Shown: piece after piece, positions 17,178 through 24,944 of the stretch
How positions within the stretch are numbered: position 1 is the stretch's first letter
Layout: every line of letters starts with the position of its first letter
NCBI GenBank assembly: GCA_031262085.1
Contig: JAISIN010000100.1
Coordinates: 1-37,298 of the forward strand
Length of the DNA stretch: 37,298 nucleotides
From: Prevotellaceae bacterium
GTDB taxonomy: Bacteria; Bacteroidota; Bacteroidia; Bacteroidales; Bacteroidaceae
Direction: 5' to 3'
The notes under the pieces: model-generated
The model's input: the letters and a program-made list of their open reading frames with translations, nothing else
Told to the model about the DNA's origin: nothing
Databases searched by the model: none
Made by a program: the position numbers and the translations under genes

Positions 17178-17885
17178 TTACCTCAGCAAATTCACATCCC
17201 CCCGTATCTTGTACGAAATACCGTCTGCCCCTTCGGCTTCGACCACAATGAAGTAAACCCCTTCGGGCACGGGCTTACCGTGACGGGTACCATCCCATCC
17301 GGCATCGATATTTGCCAATCCCCAGTGATACACCTCCTGCCCCCAGCGGTTGTAGATAAATGCACGGAAGCGCACCAGCGATTGGTGGGTGACGCGAAAC
17401 AGATCGTTCACGCCGTCGCCGTTAGGCGAGAAGGCATTGGGCACTTTCAGCTCGGATTCGGCAACACGAATGATGAACGGATCGCTTACCACAGTCTCCT
17501 CCGTGCTCGTGTCGGTAACGGTCAAACGGACATAAAACGTGCCTGTCTCCGCAAAAGCATAGATAGTTTCGGCATCGAAGCGGGTCAGGAGTATATCGGC
17601 AAACTGCACATCGCGGGCAAAGCTCCACTCGAAGCGCAGGGTCGAGGTGTCGACCGACGCATCGTCGGTCTCCTGCCAGCGAAAACGGAACTCCAGCGGA
17701 GCGTTGCCCGTGTAGGTATCGCCCGGATAGACGGTAACGGTCTCCTCGGAAGCCATTCCGTTTTCGGAGAGAAGAACAGCAACCGGAGCAAGCGGAGGTA
17801 CTCCGGCAGATAAAAGCTGTGCCGACATGCCACCGAAAACCGTCAGCCAACTAAAAAGGGCGCCGGATATGAAGTGCAATCTCAT
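17178..17885 (-). CDS. Small secreted protein with PKD-like and CHU_C (gliding-motility/type IX-type) C-terminal domain
   Basis: 235 residues from the ATG at 17885, which gives a signal peptide ending FGGMSAQ; an in-frame ATG at 17921 would add 12 hydrophilic residues. A PKD-like beta-sandwich at about 48-145 includes FEWSFA, FAETGTFYVRLTVTD and SDPFIIRV. The C-terminal 88 residues match the CHU_C family: VPNAFSPNGDGVNDLFRV, FIYNRWGQEVYHW, GWDG, VPEGVYFIVVEAEG and a basic end DVNLLR. In species with type IX secretion this domain is a type B sorting signal that sends cargo through the outer membrane. There is almost no cargo here beyond one PKD domain, so the protein may be structural. It is monocistronic, with a -7 box at 17941-17948. 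Confidence 0.85.
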   Translation of the reverse strand: MRLHFISGALFSWLTVFGGMSAQLLSAGVPPLAPVAVLLSENGMASEETVTVYPGDTYTGNAPLEFRFRWQETDDASVDTSTLRFEWSFARDVQFADILLTRFDAETIYAFAETGTFYVRLTVTDTSTEETVVSDPFIIRVAESELKVPNAFSPNGDGVNDLFRVTHQSLVRFRAFIYNRWGQEVYHWGLANIDAGWDGTRHGKPVPEGVYFIVVEAEGADGISYKIRGDVNLLR

Positions 17886-17940
17886 TCGGTGTATACTCTT
17901 GTTCGATAAATCCTGATCCATAAAATATATCTGTCGGGCG

Positions 17941-17948
17941 CAAAAGTA
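17941..17948 (-). promoter_or_regulatory. -7 box for the CHU_C-domain gene
   Basis: The minus strand reads TACTTTTG (TAnnTTTG). It predicts a transcript start near 17934, upstream of both candidate ATGs (17921 and 17885) and excluding starts further upstream in the open frame. Confidence 0.55.
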
Positions 17949-17964
17949 AAGAAAAAAAATGGAG

Positions 17965-17972
17965 TACCTTTG
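17965..17972 (+). promoter_or_regulatory. -7 box for the prolyl oligopeptidase gene
   Basis: TACCTTTG matches TAnnTTTG and lies 21 bases before the ATG at 17994. It is 16 bases from the opposite-strand box of the CHU_C gene. Confidence 0.55.
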
Positions 17973-17993
17973 CCGCTGTAACATTAACAACTA

Positions 17994-20108
17994 ATGCGTA
18001 TGAAGAAAATTTTATTATTGACAACAATTAGTATGATGATGATTGCTTGTAAGCAACAGCCCAAACTGACGTATCCCGTTGCCGAGAAGGTAGATACAGT
18101 CGATGAATATTTCGGCACAAAGGTTCCCGACCCCTATCGCTGGCTCGAGAACGACACCTCGGCTGCCACCGCCGCATGGGTAGCTGCCGAGAATAAGGTA
18201 ACAGATGCCTATCTGGCAAAAATACCCTTCCGCAACGATTTGTTGAAACGGCTCACCAGCCTTGCCAACTACGAAAAGATGGGTGCCCCGTTCAAGAAGC
18301 ATGGCAAATATTACTTCTCGAAAAACGACGGGTTGCAGAACCAAAGTGTCATTTATGTGCAGGATGACTTGAACAGCGAGCCGCACATCTTCCTCGACCC
18401 GAACAAGCTGTCGGACGACGGCACAGTGGCGCTGACCGGATTATCGTTCGCGAACAACGGCAAATATGCTGCCTACACCATCTCGCGTAGCGGGTCGGAC
18501 TGGACGGAAATCTATGTCATGGACGCCGCTACCGGCAAACGGCTCGACGACCACATCACGTGGGCGAAGTTCACAGATGCTGCCTGGCAGGGCGACGGCT
18601 TCTACTACAGCGCCTACGATGCGCCGGTACAAGGCAAGGAGTTCTCGAACGTGAACGAGAACCACAAGGTGTACTATCACCGCATCGGCACCCCGCAAAC
18701 TGCCGACCGGTTGGTTTATCAGAATTCGGCTTACCCCAAGCGCTTCTACTCGGTCAGCGTGAGCGAAGATGAAACGGTGATGTTTCTCTATGAGAGTGGA
18801 GCCGGACGCGGAAACGCCTTGTACGCAAAAGACTTGCGCAAACCCAATGCTCCGTTCATTGCCATGGCTACCGATATGGAGTACACTTATAACCCCATCG
18901 AGGTAACAGACAACAAAATCTACCTGGCTACCAACTACAACGCCCCCAACATGTGCGTCATGGTAACCACCATCGACAAACCCGCCCTGAAAGAGTGGCA
19001 AATGCTGGTGCCGGAGAGCAAGAATGTCTTGTCGGGTATACAGATCATAGGCGGCAAACTCTTCCTGACCTACGATGTAGATGTAGCCAACCGTGCCTAT
19101 CTCTACGACCTGAACGGCAAAGAGATACAGGAGATAAAGCTTCCCGCTCCCGGTTCGGTTGGTTTCAGCGGCAATAAAGACAACAAGGAGTGCTTCTTCA
19201 GCTTCACCTCGTTCACCATTCCGGGAACCATCTATCGGTACGACATGGATAACAACAGCTACACCGTGTTCCGCGCCCCGAAAGTCAACTTCAATCCCGA
19301 TGATTTCGTGACCGAACAGATCTTCTACCCCTCGAAAGACGGCACAAAGATCCCGATGTTCCTTGTATATAAAAAAGGTATGAAGAAAGACGGCAAGAAT
19401 CCTGTCTACATCTACGGATACGGCGGCTTCGGCATCACTTACGGTCCCAGCTTCTCACCTTATCGCATTCCGTACCTCGAAAGTGGCGGCATCTACGTGC
19501 TGGCAAATATACGCGGTGGAAACGAATATGGCGAGACCTGGCACATAGCAGGCACGAAGATGCAGAAACAGAATGTATTCGACGACTTCATTGCCGCTGC
19601 CGAATATTTAATAGCCAACAACTACACCCATCCTTCGAAGATCGGCATAGTGGGCGGTTCTAACGGCGGACTGCTGGTAGGCGCCTGCATGACGCAACGT
19701 CCCGACCTCTATCGGGTAGCCATTCCGCAAGTGGGTGTAATGGATATGTTGCGCTATCACAAGTTCACCATCGGCTGGAACTGGGCAAGCGACTACGGCA
19801 CGAGCGAAGACAGTCGGGAGATGTTCGAGTATCTGAAAGGTTATTCGCCGCTCCACAACCTGAAACCCGGCACCCGATATCCGGCTACGCTGGTGACCAC
19901 TGCCGACCACGACGACCGCGTAGTACCCGCGCACTCATTCAAATTTGCCGCTACACTTCAGGCATGCAACGACGGCACTTACCCCACACTGATACGCATC
20001 GACAGCAAAGCCGGTCACGGCTCGGGAAAGCCCATGACGAAAGTATTGGAGGAACAGGCAGATGTGTACAGCTTTGTGATGTACAATCTTGGAATGACGT
20101 TGAAGTGA
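17994..20108 (+). CDS. Prolyl oligopeptidase, serine protease family S9A, probable lipoprotein
   Basis: 704 residues; an ATG two codons downstream (18000) would also serve. The signal sequence ends MMMIAC, a lipobox with Cys19, so the mature enzyme is likely lipid-anchored in the periplasm or outer membrane. The N-terminal seven-blade beta-propeller domain (about 80-430) opens after the family signature VPDPYRWLEND. The alpha/beta-hydrolase domain has the nucleophile in GGSNGG (Ser556), the acid in ADHDDRVVP (Asp641) and the histidine in AGHGSG (His675), close to the numbering of the animal enzyme. It cleaves short proline-containing peptides after proline. It is transcribed divergently from the CHU_C gene; its stop lies six bases from the convergent small membrane-protein gene. 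Confidence 0.95.
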   Translation: MRMKKILLLTTISMMMIACKQQPKLTYPVAEKVDTVDEYFGTKVPDPYRWLENDTSAATAAWVAAENKVTDAYLAKIPFRNDLLKRLTSLANYEKMGAPFKKHGKYYFSKNDGLQNQSVIYVQDDLNSEPHIFLDPNKLSDDGTVALTGLSFANNGKYAAYTISRSGSDWTEIYVMDAATGKRLDDHITWAKFTDAAWQGDGFYYSAYDAPVQGKEFSNVNENHKVYYHRIGTPQTADRLVYQNSAYPKRFYSVSVSEDETVMFLYESGAGRGNALYAKDLRKPNAPFIAMATDMEYTYNPIEVTDNKIYLATNYNAPNMCVMVTTIDKPALKEWQMLVPESKNVLSGIQIIGGKLFLTYDVDVANRAYLYDLNGKEIQEIKLPAPGSVGFSGNKDNKECFFSFTSFTIPGTIYRYDMDNNSYTVFRAPKVNFNPDDFVTEQIFYPSKDGTKIPMFLVYKKGMKKDGKNPVYIYGYGGFGITYGPSFSPYRIPYLESGGIYVLANIRGGNEYGETWHIAGTKMQKQNVFDDFIAAAEYLIANNYTHPSKIGIVGGSNGGLLVGACMTQRPDLYRVAIPQVGVMDMLRYHKFTIGWNWASDYGTSEDSREMFEYLKGYSPLHNLKPGTRYPATLVTTADHDDRVVPAHSFKFAATLQACNDGTYPTLIRIDSKAGHGSGKPMTKVLEEQADVYSFVMYNLGMTLK

Positions 20109-20114
20109 TCTCTC

Positions 20115-20288
20115 TTATCTCTTTTTCAAAGACTTCACGACCGGAATAAACACCAACCCGGCAGATATGACAAGCGTCAGAATCACCGGTCCGTCTATCC
20201 GCGGAACAGAGACCAAAACCCAATAGCATAGTGCTGCCCAGAGCAGCACTATGCATACACATTGCGATGTGGAAAGTGGTTTTCTCAT
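20115..20288 (-). CDS. Small two-helix membrane protein coupled to malic enzyme
   Basis: 57 residues. The ATG at 20288 overlaps the maeB stop by four bases (ATGA, 20285-20288), the same coupling seen at the two other operon junctions in this window. The protein starts MRKPLSTSQ, then has helix 1 (CVCIVLLWAALCYWVLVSV, about 10-28), a short loop PRIDGP, helix 2 (VILTLVISAGLVFIPVV, about 35-51) and a basic tail KSLKKR. The hydrophobic pattern and charge placement predict two membrane helices with both ends in the cytoplasm. I do not recognise the family. An alternative is chance: the reading frame is short and part of it is dictated by a perfect inverted repeat (20226-20254). The coupled start and the membrane-protein pattern outside the repeat argue for a real gene. 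Confidence 0.6.
   Translation of the reverse strand: MRKPLSTSQCVCIVLLWAALCYWVLVSVPRIDGPVILTLVISAGLVFIPVVKSLKKR
20226..20254. repeat. Perfect 12-bp inverted repeat inside the small membrane-protein gene
   Basis: GCATAGTGCTGC (20226-20237) and its exact reverse complement (20243-20254) flank a five-base loop CCAGA. Either strand would form a strong hairpin. No T-run follows on either side, so it is not a standard intrinsic terminator. It encodes helix 1 of the small protein, near codons 11-21, and lies 118 bases beyond the prolyl oligopeptidase stop. Confidence 0.8.
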
Positions 20289-22573
20289 TGAGCAGCTATC
20301 TTTTTGCTGACCACGGCATCGATCACAGCTACGGCAGTGATGTTGACGATGTCGCGCACACTGCTTTCAAAGTCGGTGAAGTGGATAGGTTTGTTCAATC
20401 CCATCTGTATCGGTCCTATCAATTCGGTATTCGTATTCATGGCTTGCAACAGCTTATAAGCCGAATTGGCAGAACTGAGGTTGGGGAATATCAAGGTATT
20501 CACATCTCTCCCATATAGGCGGGTAAACGGATACTTCATATCGCGCAACTTGCGGTCGAGGGCAAAGTTGACCTGCATCTCACCGTCGATAGCCAAGTCC
20601 GGATAGCTGCGCTGCATGTAGCCTACGGCATCGTGCACTTTCTGCGGACTACCCGCATTGTCGGCGCCGAAGTTTGAGTAGCTCAGCATGGCAATCACCG
20701 GCGTATGGTTGAAGAAGCGCACGGTGTGGTCTGCCAGTCGGGCAACATCAATCAACGTGTCGGCGTTGGGGTGCCGGTTGATGAGTGTATCGGCGAGGAA
20801 GTAAGTTCCCTTTTTCGAGTTCAGGATGTGCATGGTGCCGAAGTGTTTATACTCGGGACGAATACCGATGACCTCCTTGGCTACCTTAATGGTATTGCTG
20901 TATCGGGTGTACAATCCGGTAATGAAGGCATCGGCATCGCCCGTCTCTACCATCATCATGCCGAAGTAGTTGCGCTCGAACATCTTATCGTTTGCCTCCT
21001 CGTAAGTGGCGCCTTCGCGGGCACGCTTCTGTGCCAGCATGTGGGCGTAGCGTTCGCGTCGGGGAGCTTCGTCGGGGTGACGCAGATTAACGATTTCAAT
21101 GCCGTCCAAGCTAAGTTCGAGTTCTTTAGCCAGCTTGGTAATCGTTTCGTCGTTGCCCAACACAATGGGCTGACAGATACCTTCGGATTTGGCTTCGACA
21201 GCCGCCTTGAGCATGTTGGGATGAGTACCTTCGGCAAAGACCACCCGTTGCGGATGCAGGCGTGCCGTATCATAGAGCTGGCGGGTAAGCTTACTTTCGT
21301 AACCCATCAGTTCGCGCAGACGTACCCGATAAGCATCCCAATCGTCGATGTGTTGACGCGCTACACCACTCTCCATAGCCGCCTGCGCTACGGCACACGA
21401 CACTTCGGTGATCAGACGCGGATCGACCGGCTTCGGAATGAAATAGTCGGGACCAAAGGTGAGGTTATTCACCTTGTATGCCTCGTTCACCACGTCGGGC
21501 ACCGGCTGTTTGGCAAGCAGGGCGATGGCACGTGCGGCAGCCAGCTTCATCGCTTCGTTGATAGCGCATGCCTGCGTGTCGAGGGCGCCACGGAAGATAT
21601 AGGGGAACCCTATGACATTGTTGATCTGATTGGGATAGTCGGAACGACCGGTAGCCATCAGCACATCGGGACGCGCAGCCATGGCATCTTCGTAGGTTAT
21701 TTCAGGGTCGGGGTTGGCAAGCGCAAACACAATCGGACGGTGCGCCATGCTACGTACCATATCTTGTGTCAGCACATTGCCCTTAGAAAGACCCAAAAAG
21801 ACGTCGGCACCGCGAATAGCCTCCGCAAGGGTATGTACATCGGTACGGGAGGTGGCAAAGTAGCGCTTCTGTTCGTTCAGATTGGTGCGGTCTTGGGTAA
21901 TGACCCCTTTACTGTCGAGCATGACGATGTTTTCTAACCGTGCGCCAAGCGAGACATACAACTTGGTACACGAAATGGCAGAGGCGCCGGCGCCGTTTAC
22001 CACAATCTTCACCTCTTCGATCTTTTTGCCTGCCACCTCGAGGGCATTCATCAGTCCGGCGCTCGAGATGATGGCAGTGCCGTGCTGGTCGTCGTGCATC
22101 ACGGGGATGTCGAGTTCCTCTTTCAACCGGCGCTCTATCTCAAAACATTCGGGCGCCTTGATGTCTTCCAGATTGATACCACCGAAAGTGGGAGCAATGG
22201 CTTTAACGGCAGCAATAAACTTGTCGGGGTCTTTCTCGTTCACTTCGATGTCGAACACGTCAATGCCGGCATAGATTTTGAAGAGCAGTCCCTTACCTTC
22301 CATAACCGGCTTACCACTCAGCGCACCAATGTCGCCCAGTCCGAGTACGGCAGTACCGTTAGAAATAACGGCTACCAGATTTCCTTTCGCGGTGTATTTG
22401 TACGCATCCTGCGGATTCTTTTCGATTTCCAGACAAGGTTCGGCTACGCCGGGTGAGTAGGCGAGCGATAAATCCGTCTGTGTGCTGTGTGGTTTGGTGG
22501 GAACAACTTCGATTTTTCCCGGCTTACCCTGCGAGTGGTAAAGCAGGGCAGCTTCTTTGGTGATTTTAGCCAT
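20285..22573 (-). CDS. maeB: NADP-dependent malic enzyme with C-terminal phosphotransacetylase-like domain
   Basis: 762 residues, the usual length of bacterial MaeB. The malic-enzyme part (about 1-425) has the catalytic tyrosine in [11 protein letters not shown] (Tyr39) and lysine in MEGKGLLFK (Lys94), metal ligands in [15 protein letters not shown] and [10 protein letters not shown], and a nucleotide-binding VVNGAGASA. The rest (about 430-762) resembles phosphotransacetylase ([32 protein letters not shown]) and in MaeB acts as an acetyl-CoA-responsive regulatory domain, not an enzyme. It decarboxylates malate to pyruvate while reducing NADP. Its stop overlaps the start of a small membrane protein. 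It diverges from the hydrogenase operon across a 307-base region. Confidence 0.96.
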   Translation of the reverse strand: MAKITKEAALLYHSQGKPGKIEVVPTKPHSTQTDLSLAYSPGVAEPCLEIEKNPQDAYKYTAKGNLVAVISNGTAVLGLGDIGALSGKPVMEGKGLLFKIYAGIDVFDIEVNEKDPDKFIAAVKAIAPTFGGINLEDIKAPECFEIERRLKEELDIPVMHDDQHGTAIISSAGLMNALEVAGKKIEEVKIVVNGAGASAISCTKLYVSLGARLENIVMLDSKGVITQDRTNLNEQKRYFATSRTDVHTLAEAIRGADVFLGLSKGNVLTQDMVRSMAHRPIVFALANPDPEITYEDAMAARPDVLMATGRSDYPNQINNVIGFPYIFRGALDTQACAINEAMKLAAARAIALLAKQPVPDVVNEAYKVNNLTFGPDYFIPKPVDPRLITEVSCAVAQAAMESGVARQHIDDWDAYRVRLRELMGYESKLTRQLYDTARLHPQRVVFAEGTHPNMLKAAVEAKSEGICQPIVLGNDETITKLAKELELSLDGIEIVNLRHPDEAPRRERYAHMLAQKRAREGATYEEANDKMFERNYFGMMMVETGDADAFITGLYTRYSNTIKVAKEVIGIRPEYKHFGTMHILNSKKGTYFLADTLINRHPNADTLIDVARLADHTVRFFNHTPVIAMLSYSNFGADNAGSPQKVHDAVGYMQRSYPDLAIDGEMQVNFALDRKLRDMKYPFTRLYGRDVNTLIFPNLSSANSAYKLLQAMNTNTELIGPIQMGLNKPIHFTDFESSVRDIVNITAVAVIDAVVSKKIAAQ

Positions 22574-22838
22574 GAGTATATAAGTCTTTTTATAGTGAGT
22601 AATTCAAGCAAGTTTTCATTTTTATGGTAAATCATTCAAATGAACGTCAAGCAAGCGGCAAATATCCGCTTTTTCAATAAGATATGCAAGCAAACGGGGA
22701 AAATCCGTATACAACAATTTTGAGAGCCGGACTAACCCCGTCTCATTGAGACCGGTATTTACCACTCACGCCATGAGAGAAACAGAAGAACATTTCTATA
22801 TTATTGTTACGATTTCGCATAGTTTATGCATGAATTTG

Positions 22839-22846
22839 CAAAAATA
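22839..22846 (-). promoter_or_regulatory. Candidate -7 box for maeB
   Basis: The minus strand reads TATTTTTG, matching TAnnTTTG. No -33 element is seen and the implied leader is long, so this is a tentative call. Confidence 0.35.
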
Positions 22847-22850
22847 GATT

Positions 22851-22858
22851 TACCTTTG
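22851..22858 (+). promoter_or_regulatory. -7 box for the hydrogenase operon
   Basis: TACCTTTG matches TAnnTTTG and lies 22 bases before the hydB ATG at 22881, the same distance as for the other plus-strand genes here. Confidence 0.55.
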
Positions 22859-22880
22859 CCCCCGCTATGACTAACTCATA

Positions 22881-24800
22881 ATGCATTCAATGAAACATTT
22901 ATCCTCTATTCAAGACCTGCGACAAATGAAGGAACAGGCCTCCGACGCGCTCTTGTTGCGTCGGCAGAGCGACAAAAAGATCTCGGAGGAAACCTGCGGA
23001 CTATCCGTGGGTACCCCGCACCTGCAAATCCTGATTTGTGGCGGTACCGGATGTAAGGCATCCGAAAGTCATGTGATTGCTGAACGTCTTCAGCAAGCCC
23101 TCGAGCGGCATCAGATTACCGATAAGGTAGATGTGATCACCACCGGATGCTTCGGCTTCTGCGAAAAAGGACCTATTGTCAAAGTGATACCCGACAACAC
23201 GTTCTATACACAGGTGACCCCGGCTGATGCCGACGAAATTGTAGACGAGCACATTGTAGCCGGACGGAAGTTACAACGACTGCTCTATGTAGACCCCAAG
23301 ACCGAAAAGACCGTGAGCGACTCGAAGCACATGGACTTCTACCGCAAGCAGATGCGCATCGCCTTGCGCAATTGCGGACTGATAGACCCTGAAAACATCG
23401 AAGAGTACATTGCACAAGACGGATACTCGGCGTTGGCAGACAGTCTGCTCAACCGTCAGCCCGCCTACGTAGTGGATGTCATCAAACGTTCGGGATTACG
23501 CGGACGCGGCGGAGGCGGATTCCCCACCGGACTAAAGTGGGAGCTGGCAAGCAAGAGCCAAGCCGACCGAAAGTACGTCGTGTGCAATGCCGACGAGGGT
23601 GACCCGGGCGCCTTCATGGACCGGAGTATCATGGAGGGCGACCCGCACTCTATCATCGAAGCGATGACCCTGTGCGGCTACTCTATCCATGCTTCGCAAG
23701 GACTGGTCTATATCCGTGCCGAATACCCGCTCGCCATTCAACGGCTGAAGATTGCCATCGGTCAAGCCCGTCAATACGGGCTGTTGGGCAAGAATATACT
23801 GGGTAGCGGCTTCAACTTCGACATCGATATTCGCTACGGCGCCGGCGCCTTTGTGTGTGGTGAGGAAACCGCTCTCATCCACTCCATGGAAGGTAAACGC
23901 GGCGAGCCGACACTGAAGCCTCCTTTCCCTGCCGAAGCAGGCTATCTGGGCAAACCGACCAATGTGAACAACGTAGAGACCTTTGCCAATGTGCCTATCA
24001 TATTGCAAAAAGGAGCCGAATGGTTCGCTTCCATCGGTACTGCCAAGTCGAAAGGCACGAAAGTGTTTGCTTTGGCAGGCAAGATAAATAATGTAGGACT
24101 GATCGAGGTACCTATGGGTACTACGCTACGTGAAGTGATCTACGAGATTGGTGGCGGCATCAAGGGAGGCAAACGTTTCAAGGCGGTGCAGACCGGCGGT
24201 CCGTCGGGGGGCTGCCTCACAGAGAAGCATCTCGACACCCCTATCGACTTCGATAACCTGCTGGCAGAAGGCTCCATGATGGGATCGGGCGGAATGATTG
24301 TGATGGACGAAGACGACTGCATGGTCTCCGTAGCCCGCTTCTACCTCGACTTCACCGTCGAAGAATCGTGCGGCAAATGCAACCCCTGCCGAATCGGCAA
24401 CAAGCGATTGCTTGAGCTGCTCGATAAGATTACTGCCGGACGCGGCACCGAAGAAGATCTCGACACACTCTCTACCCTTGGAAAGGTCATCAAGGATACC
24501 GCCCTTTGCGGACTGGGACAGACCTCACCCAATCCGGTGCTTTCGACGCTCGCCAACTTCCGTGAGGAGTATCTGGAGCATGTGCGCGACAAGCATTGCC
24601 GTGCGCACCAGTGCAAGTCGATGATGAGCTATGCCATCGACCCGACGCTCTGCATCGGTTGCCGACTATGCGCCAAGAACTGCCCTGCCAACGCCATTGC
24701 AGGCGAACTAAAGAAACCGCACACCATCGATCCGAACACCTGCATCAAGTGTGGCGTCTGCGTGTCGCGTTGTAAGTTCAAAGCCATCAGCGTTGCCTAA
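22881..24800 (+). CDS. hydB: [FeFe] hydrogenase NuoF-like subunit (HydB/HndC), FMN- and NAD-binding
   Basis: 639 residues, against 626 for the Thermotoga HydB. An N-terminal thioredoxin-like [2Fe-2S] domain has cysteines at about 53, 58, 90 and 94 (CGGTGCKA, TTGCFGFC). The NuoF core has the glycine-rich GLRGRGGGGFPTG (205-217) and FMN motif NADEGDPGAFMDR (about 236-248). A [4Fe-4S] site ESCGKCNPCRIG lies at about 495. The last ~55 residues are a ferredoxin domain with two [4Fe-4S] motifs (CIGCRLCAKNC and CIKCGVCVSRC). The subunit exchanges electrons with NAD(H) and, in bifurcating enzymes, splits them between NAD and ferredoxin. It is first in the operon; the first of two close ATGs was chosen because it sits 22 bases after the -7 box. 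A repeat-rich 144-base gap separates it from hydA. Confidence 0.94.
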   Translation: MHSMKHLSSIQDLRQMKEQASDALLLRRQSDKKISEETCGLSVGTPHLQILICGGTGCKASESHVIAERLQQALERHQITDKVDVITTGCFGFCEKGPIVKVIPDNTFYTQVTPADADEIVDEHIVAGRKLQRLLYVDPKTEKTVSDSKHMDFYRKQMRIALRNCGLIDPENIEEYIAQDGYSALADSLLNRQPAYVVDVIKRSGLRGRGGGGFPTGLKWELASKSQADRKYVVCNADEGDPGAFMDRSIMEGDPHSIIEAMTLCGYSIHASQGLVYIRAEYPLAIQRLKIAIGQARQYGLLGKNILGSGFNFDIDIRYGAGAFVCGEETALIHSMEGKRGEPTLKPPFPAEAGYLGKPTNVNNVETFANVPIILQKGAEWFASIGTAKSKGTKVFALAGKINNVGLIEVPMGTTLREVIYEIGGGIKGGKRFKAVQTGGPSGGCLTEKHLDTPIDFDNLLAEGSMMGSGGMIVMDEDDCMVSVARFYLDFTVEESCGKCNPCRIGNKRLLELLDKITAGRGTEEDLDTLSTLGKVIKDTALCGLGQTSPNPVLSTLANFREEYLEHVRDKHCRAHQCKSMMSYAIDPTLCIGCRLCAKNCPANAIAGELKKPHTIDPNTCIKCGVCVSRCKFKAISVA

Positions 24801-24802
24801 TA

Positions 24803-24918
24803 GGCACACGGATGACACGGATGAAACGGATGACCACGGATTTTTTATATTCGCAGCATCTGAGCATATCATATACTTTTCAAAGAAAATCCGTGTTCAT
24901 CCGTGTCATCCGTGTGCC
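24803..24918. repeat. Repeat-rich foldback between hydB and hydA
   Basis: The left arm (24803-24844) holds four copies of a 9-11-base unit around CACGGATGA; the right arm (24886-24918) holds three inverted copies. The outer 22 bases (24803-24824) pair perfectly with 24897-24918, and CACGGATTTT (24835-24844) pairs perfectly with 24886-24895, leaving a ten-base bulge on the left arm opposite one base and a loop of about 41 bases. It fills nearly all of the intercistronic gap. It resembles dispersed extragenic repeats built on ATCCGTG units in many bacterial genomes, but the family cannot be assigned from one copy. Confidence 0.85.
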
Positions 24919-24944
24919 AAAAACAAACATCAACTCATTATATT

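Larger units (their letters stand above)
22574..22880. promoter_or_regulatory. 307-base divergent regulatory region between maeB and hydB
   Basis: No coding potential is visible. Near its right end sit two oppositely directed -7 boxes only four bases apart (22839-22846 and 22851-22858). If the left one is used, maeB has an untranslated leader of about 260 bases. A small hairpin AAGCGG/CCGCTT (22653-22671, seven-base loop) is followed on the plus strand by TTT; it could mark leader structure but is too weak to call. No recognisable riboswitch motif was seen. Confidence 0.5.

Noticed and set aside
20226..20254. Intrinsic terminator for maeB or the prolyl oligopeptidase
   Set aside because: The stem is strong but neither side is followed by a T run, so it is listed as a hairpin only.
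20705..21937. 410-codon open frame opposite maeB
   Set aside because: Antisense shadow; no recognisable domain, no promoter box, and the maeB identity is secure.
22653..22671. Small hairpin in the maeB-hydB region as terminator or attenuator
   Set aside because: Six base pairs with a seven-base loop in AT-rich DNA are expected by chance at this length.
24803..24918. Possible CRISPR array
   Set aside because: The units are 9-11 bases, nearly contiguous, and half are inverted; there are no spacers and no cas genes.
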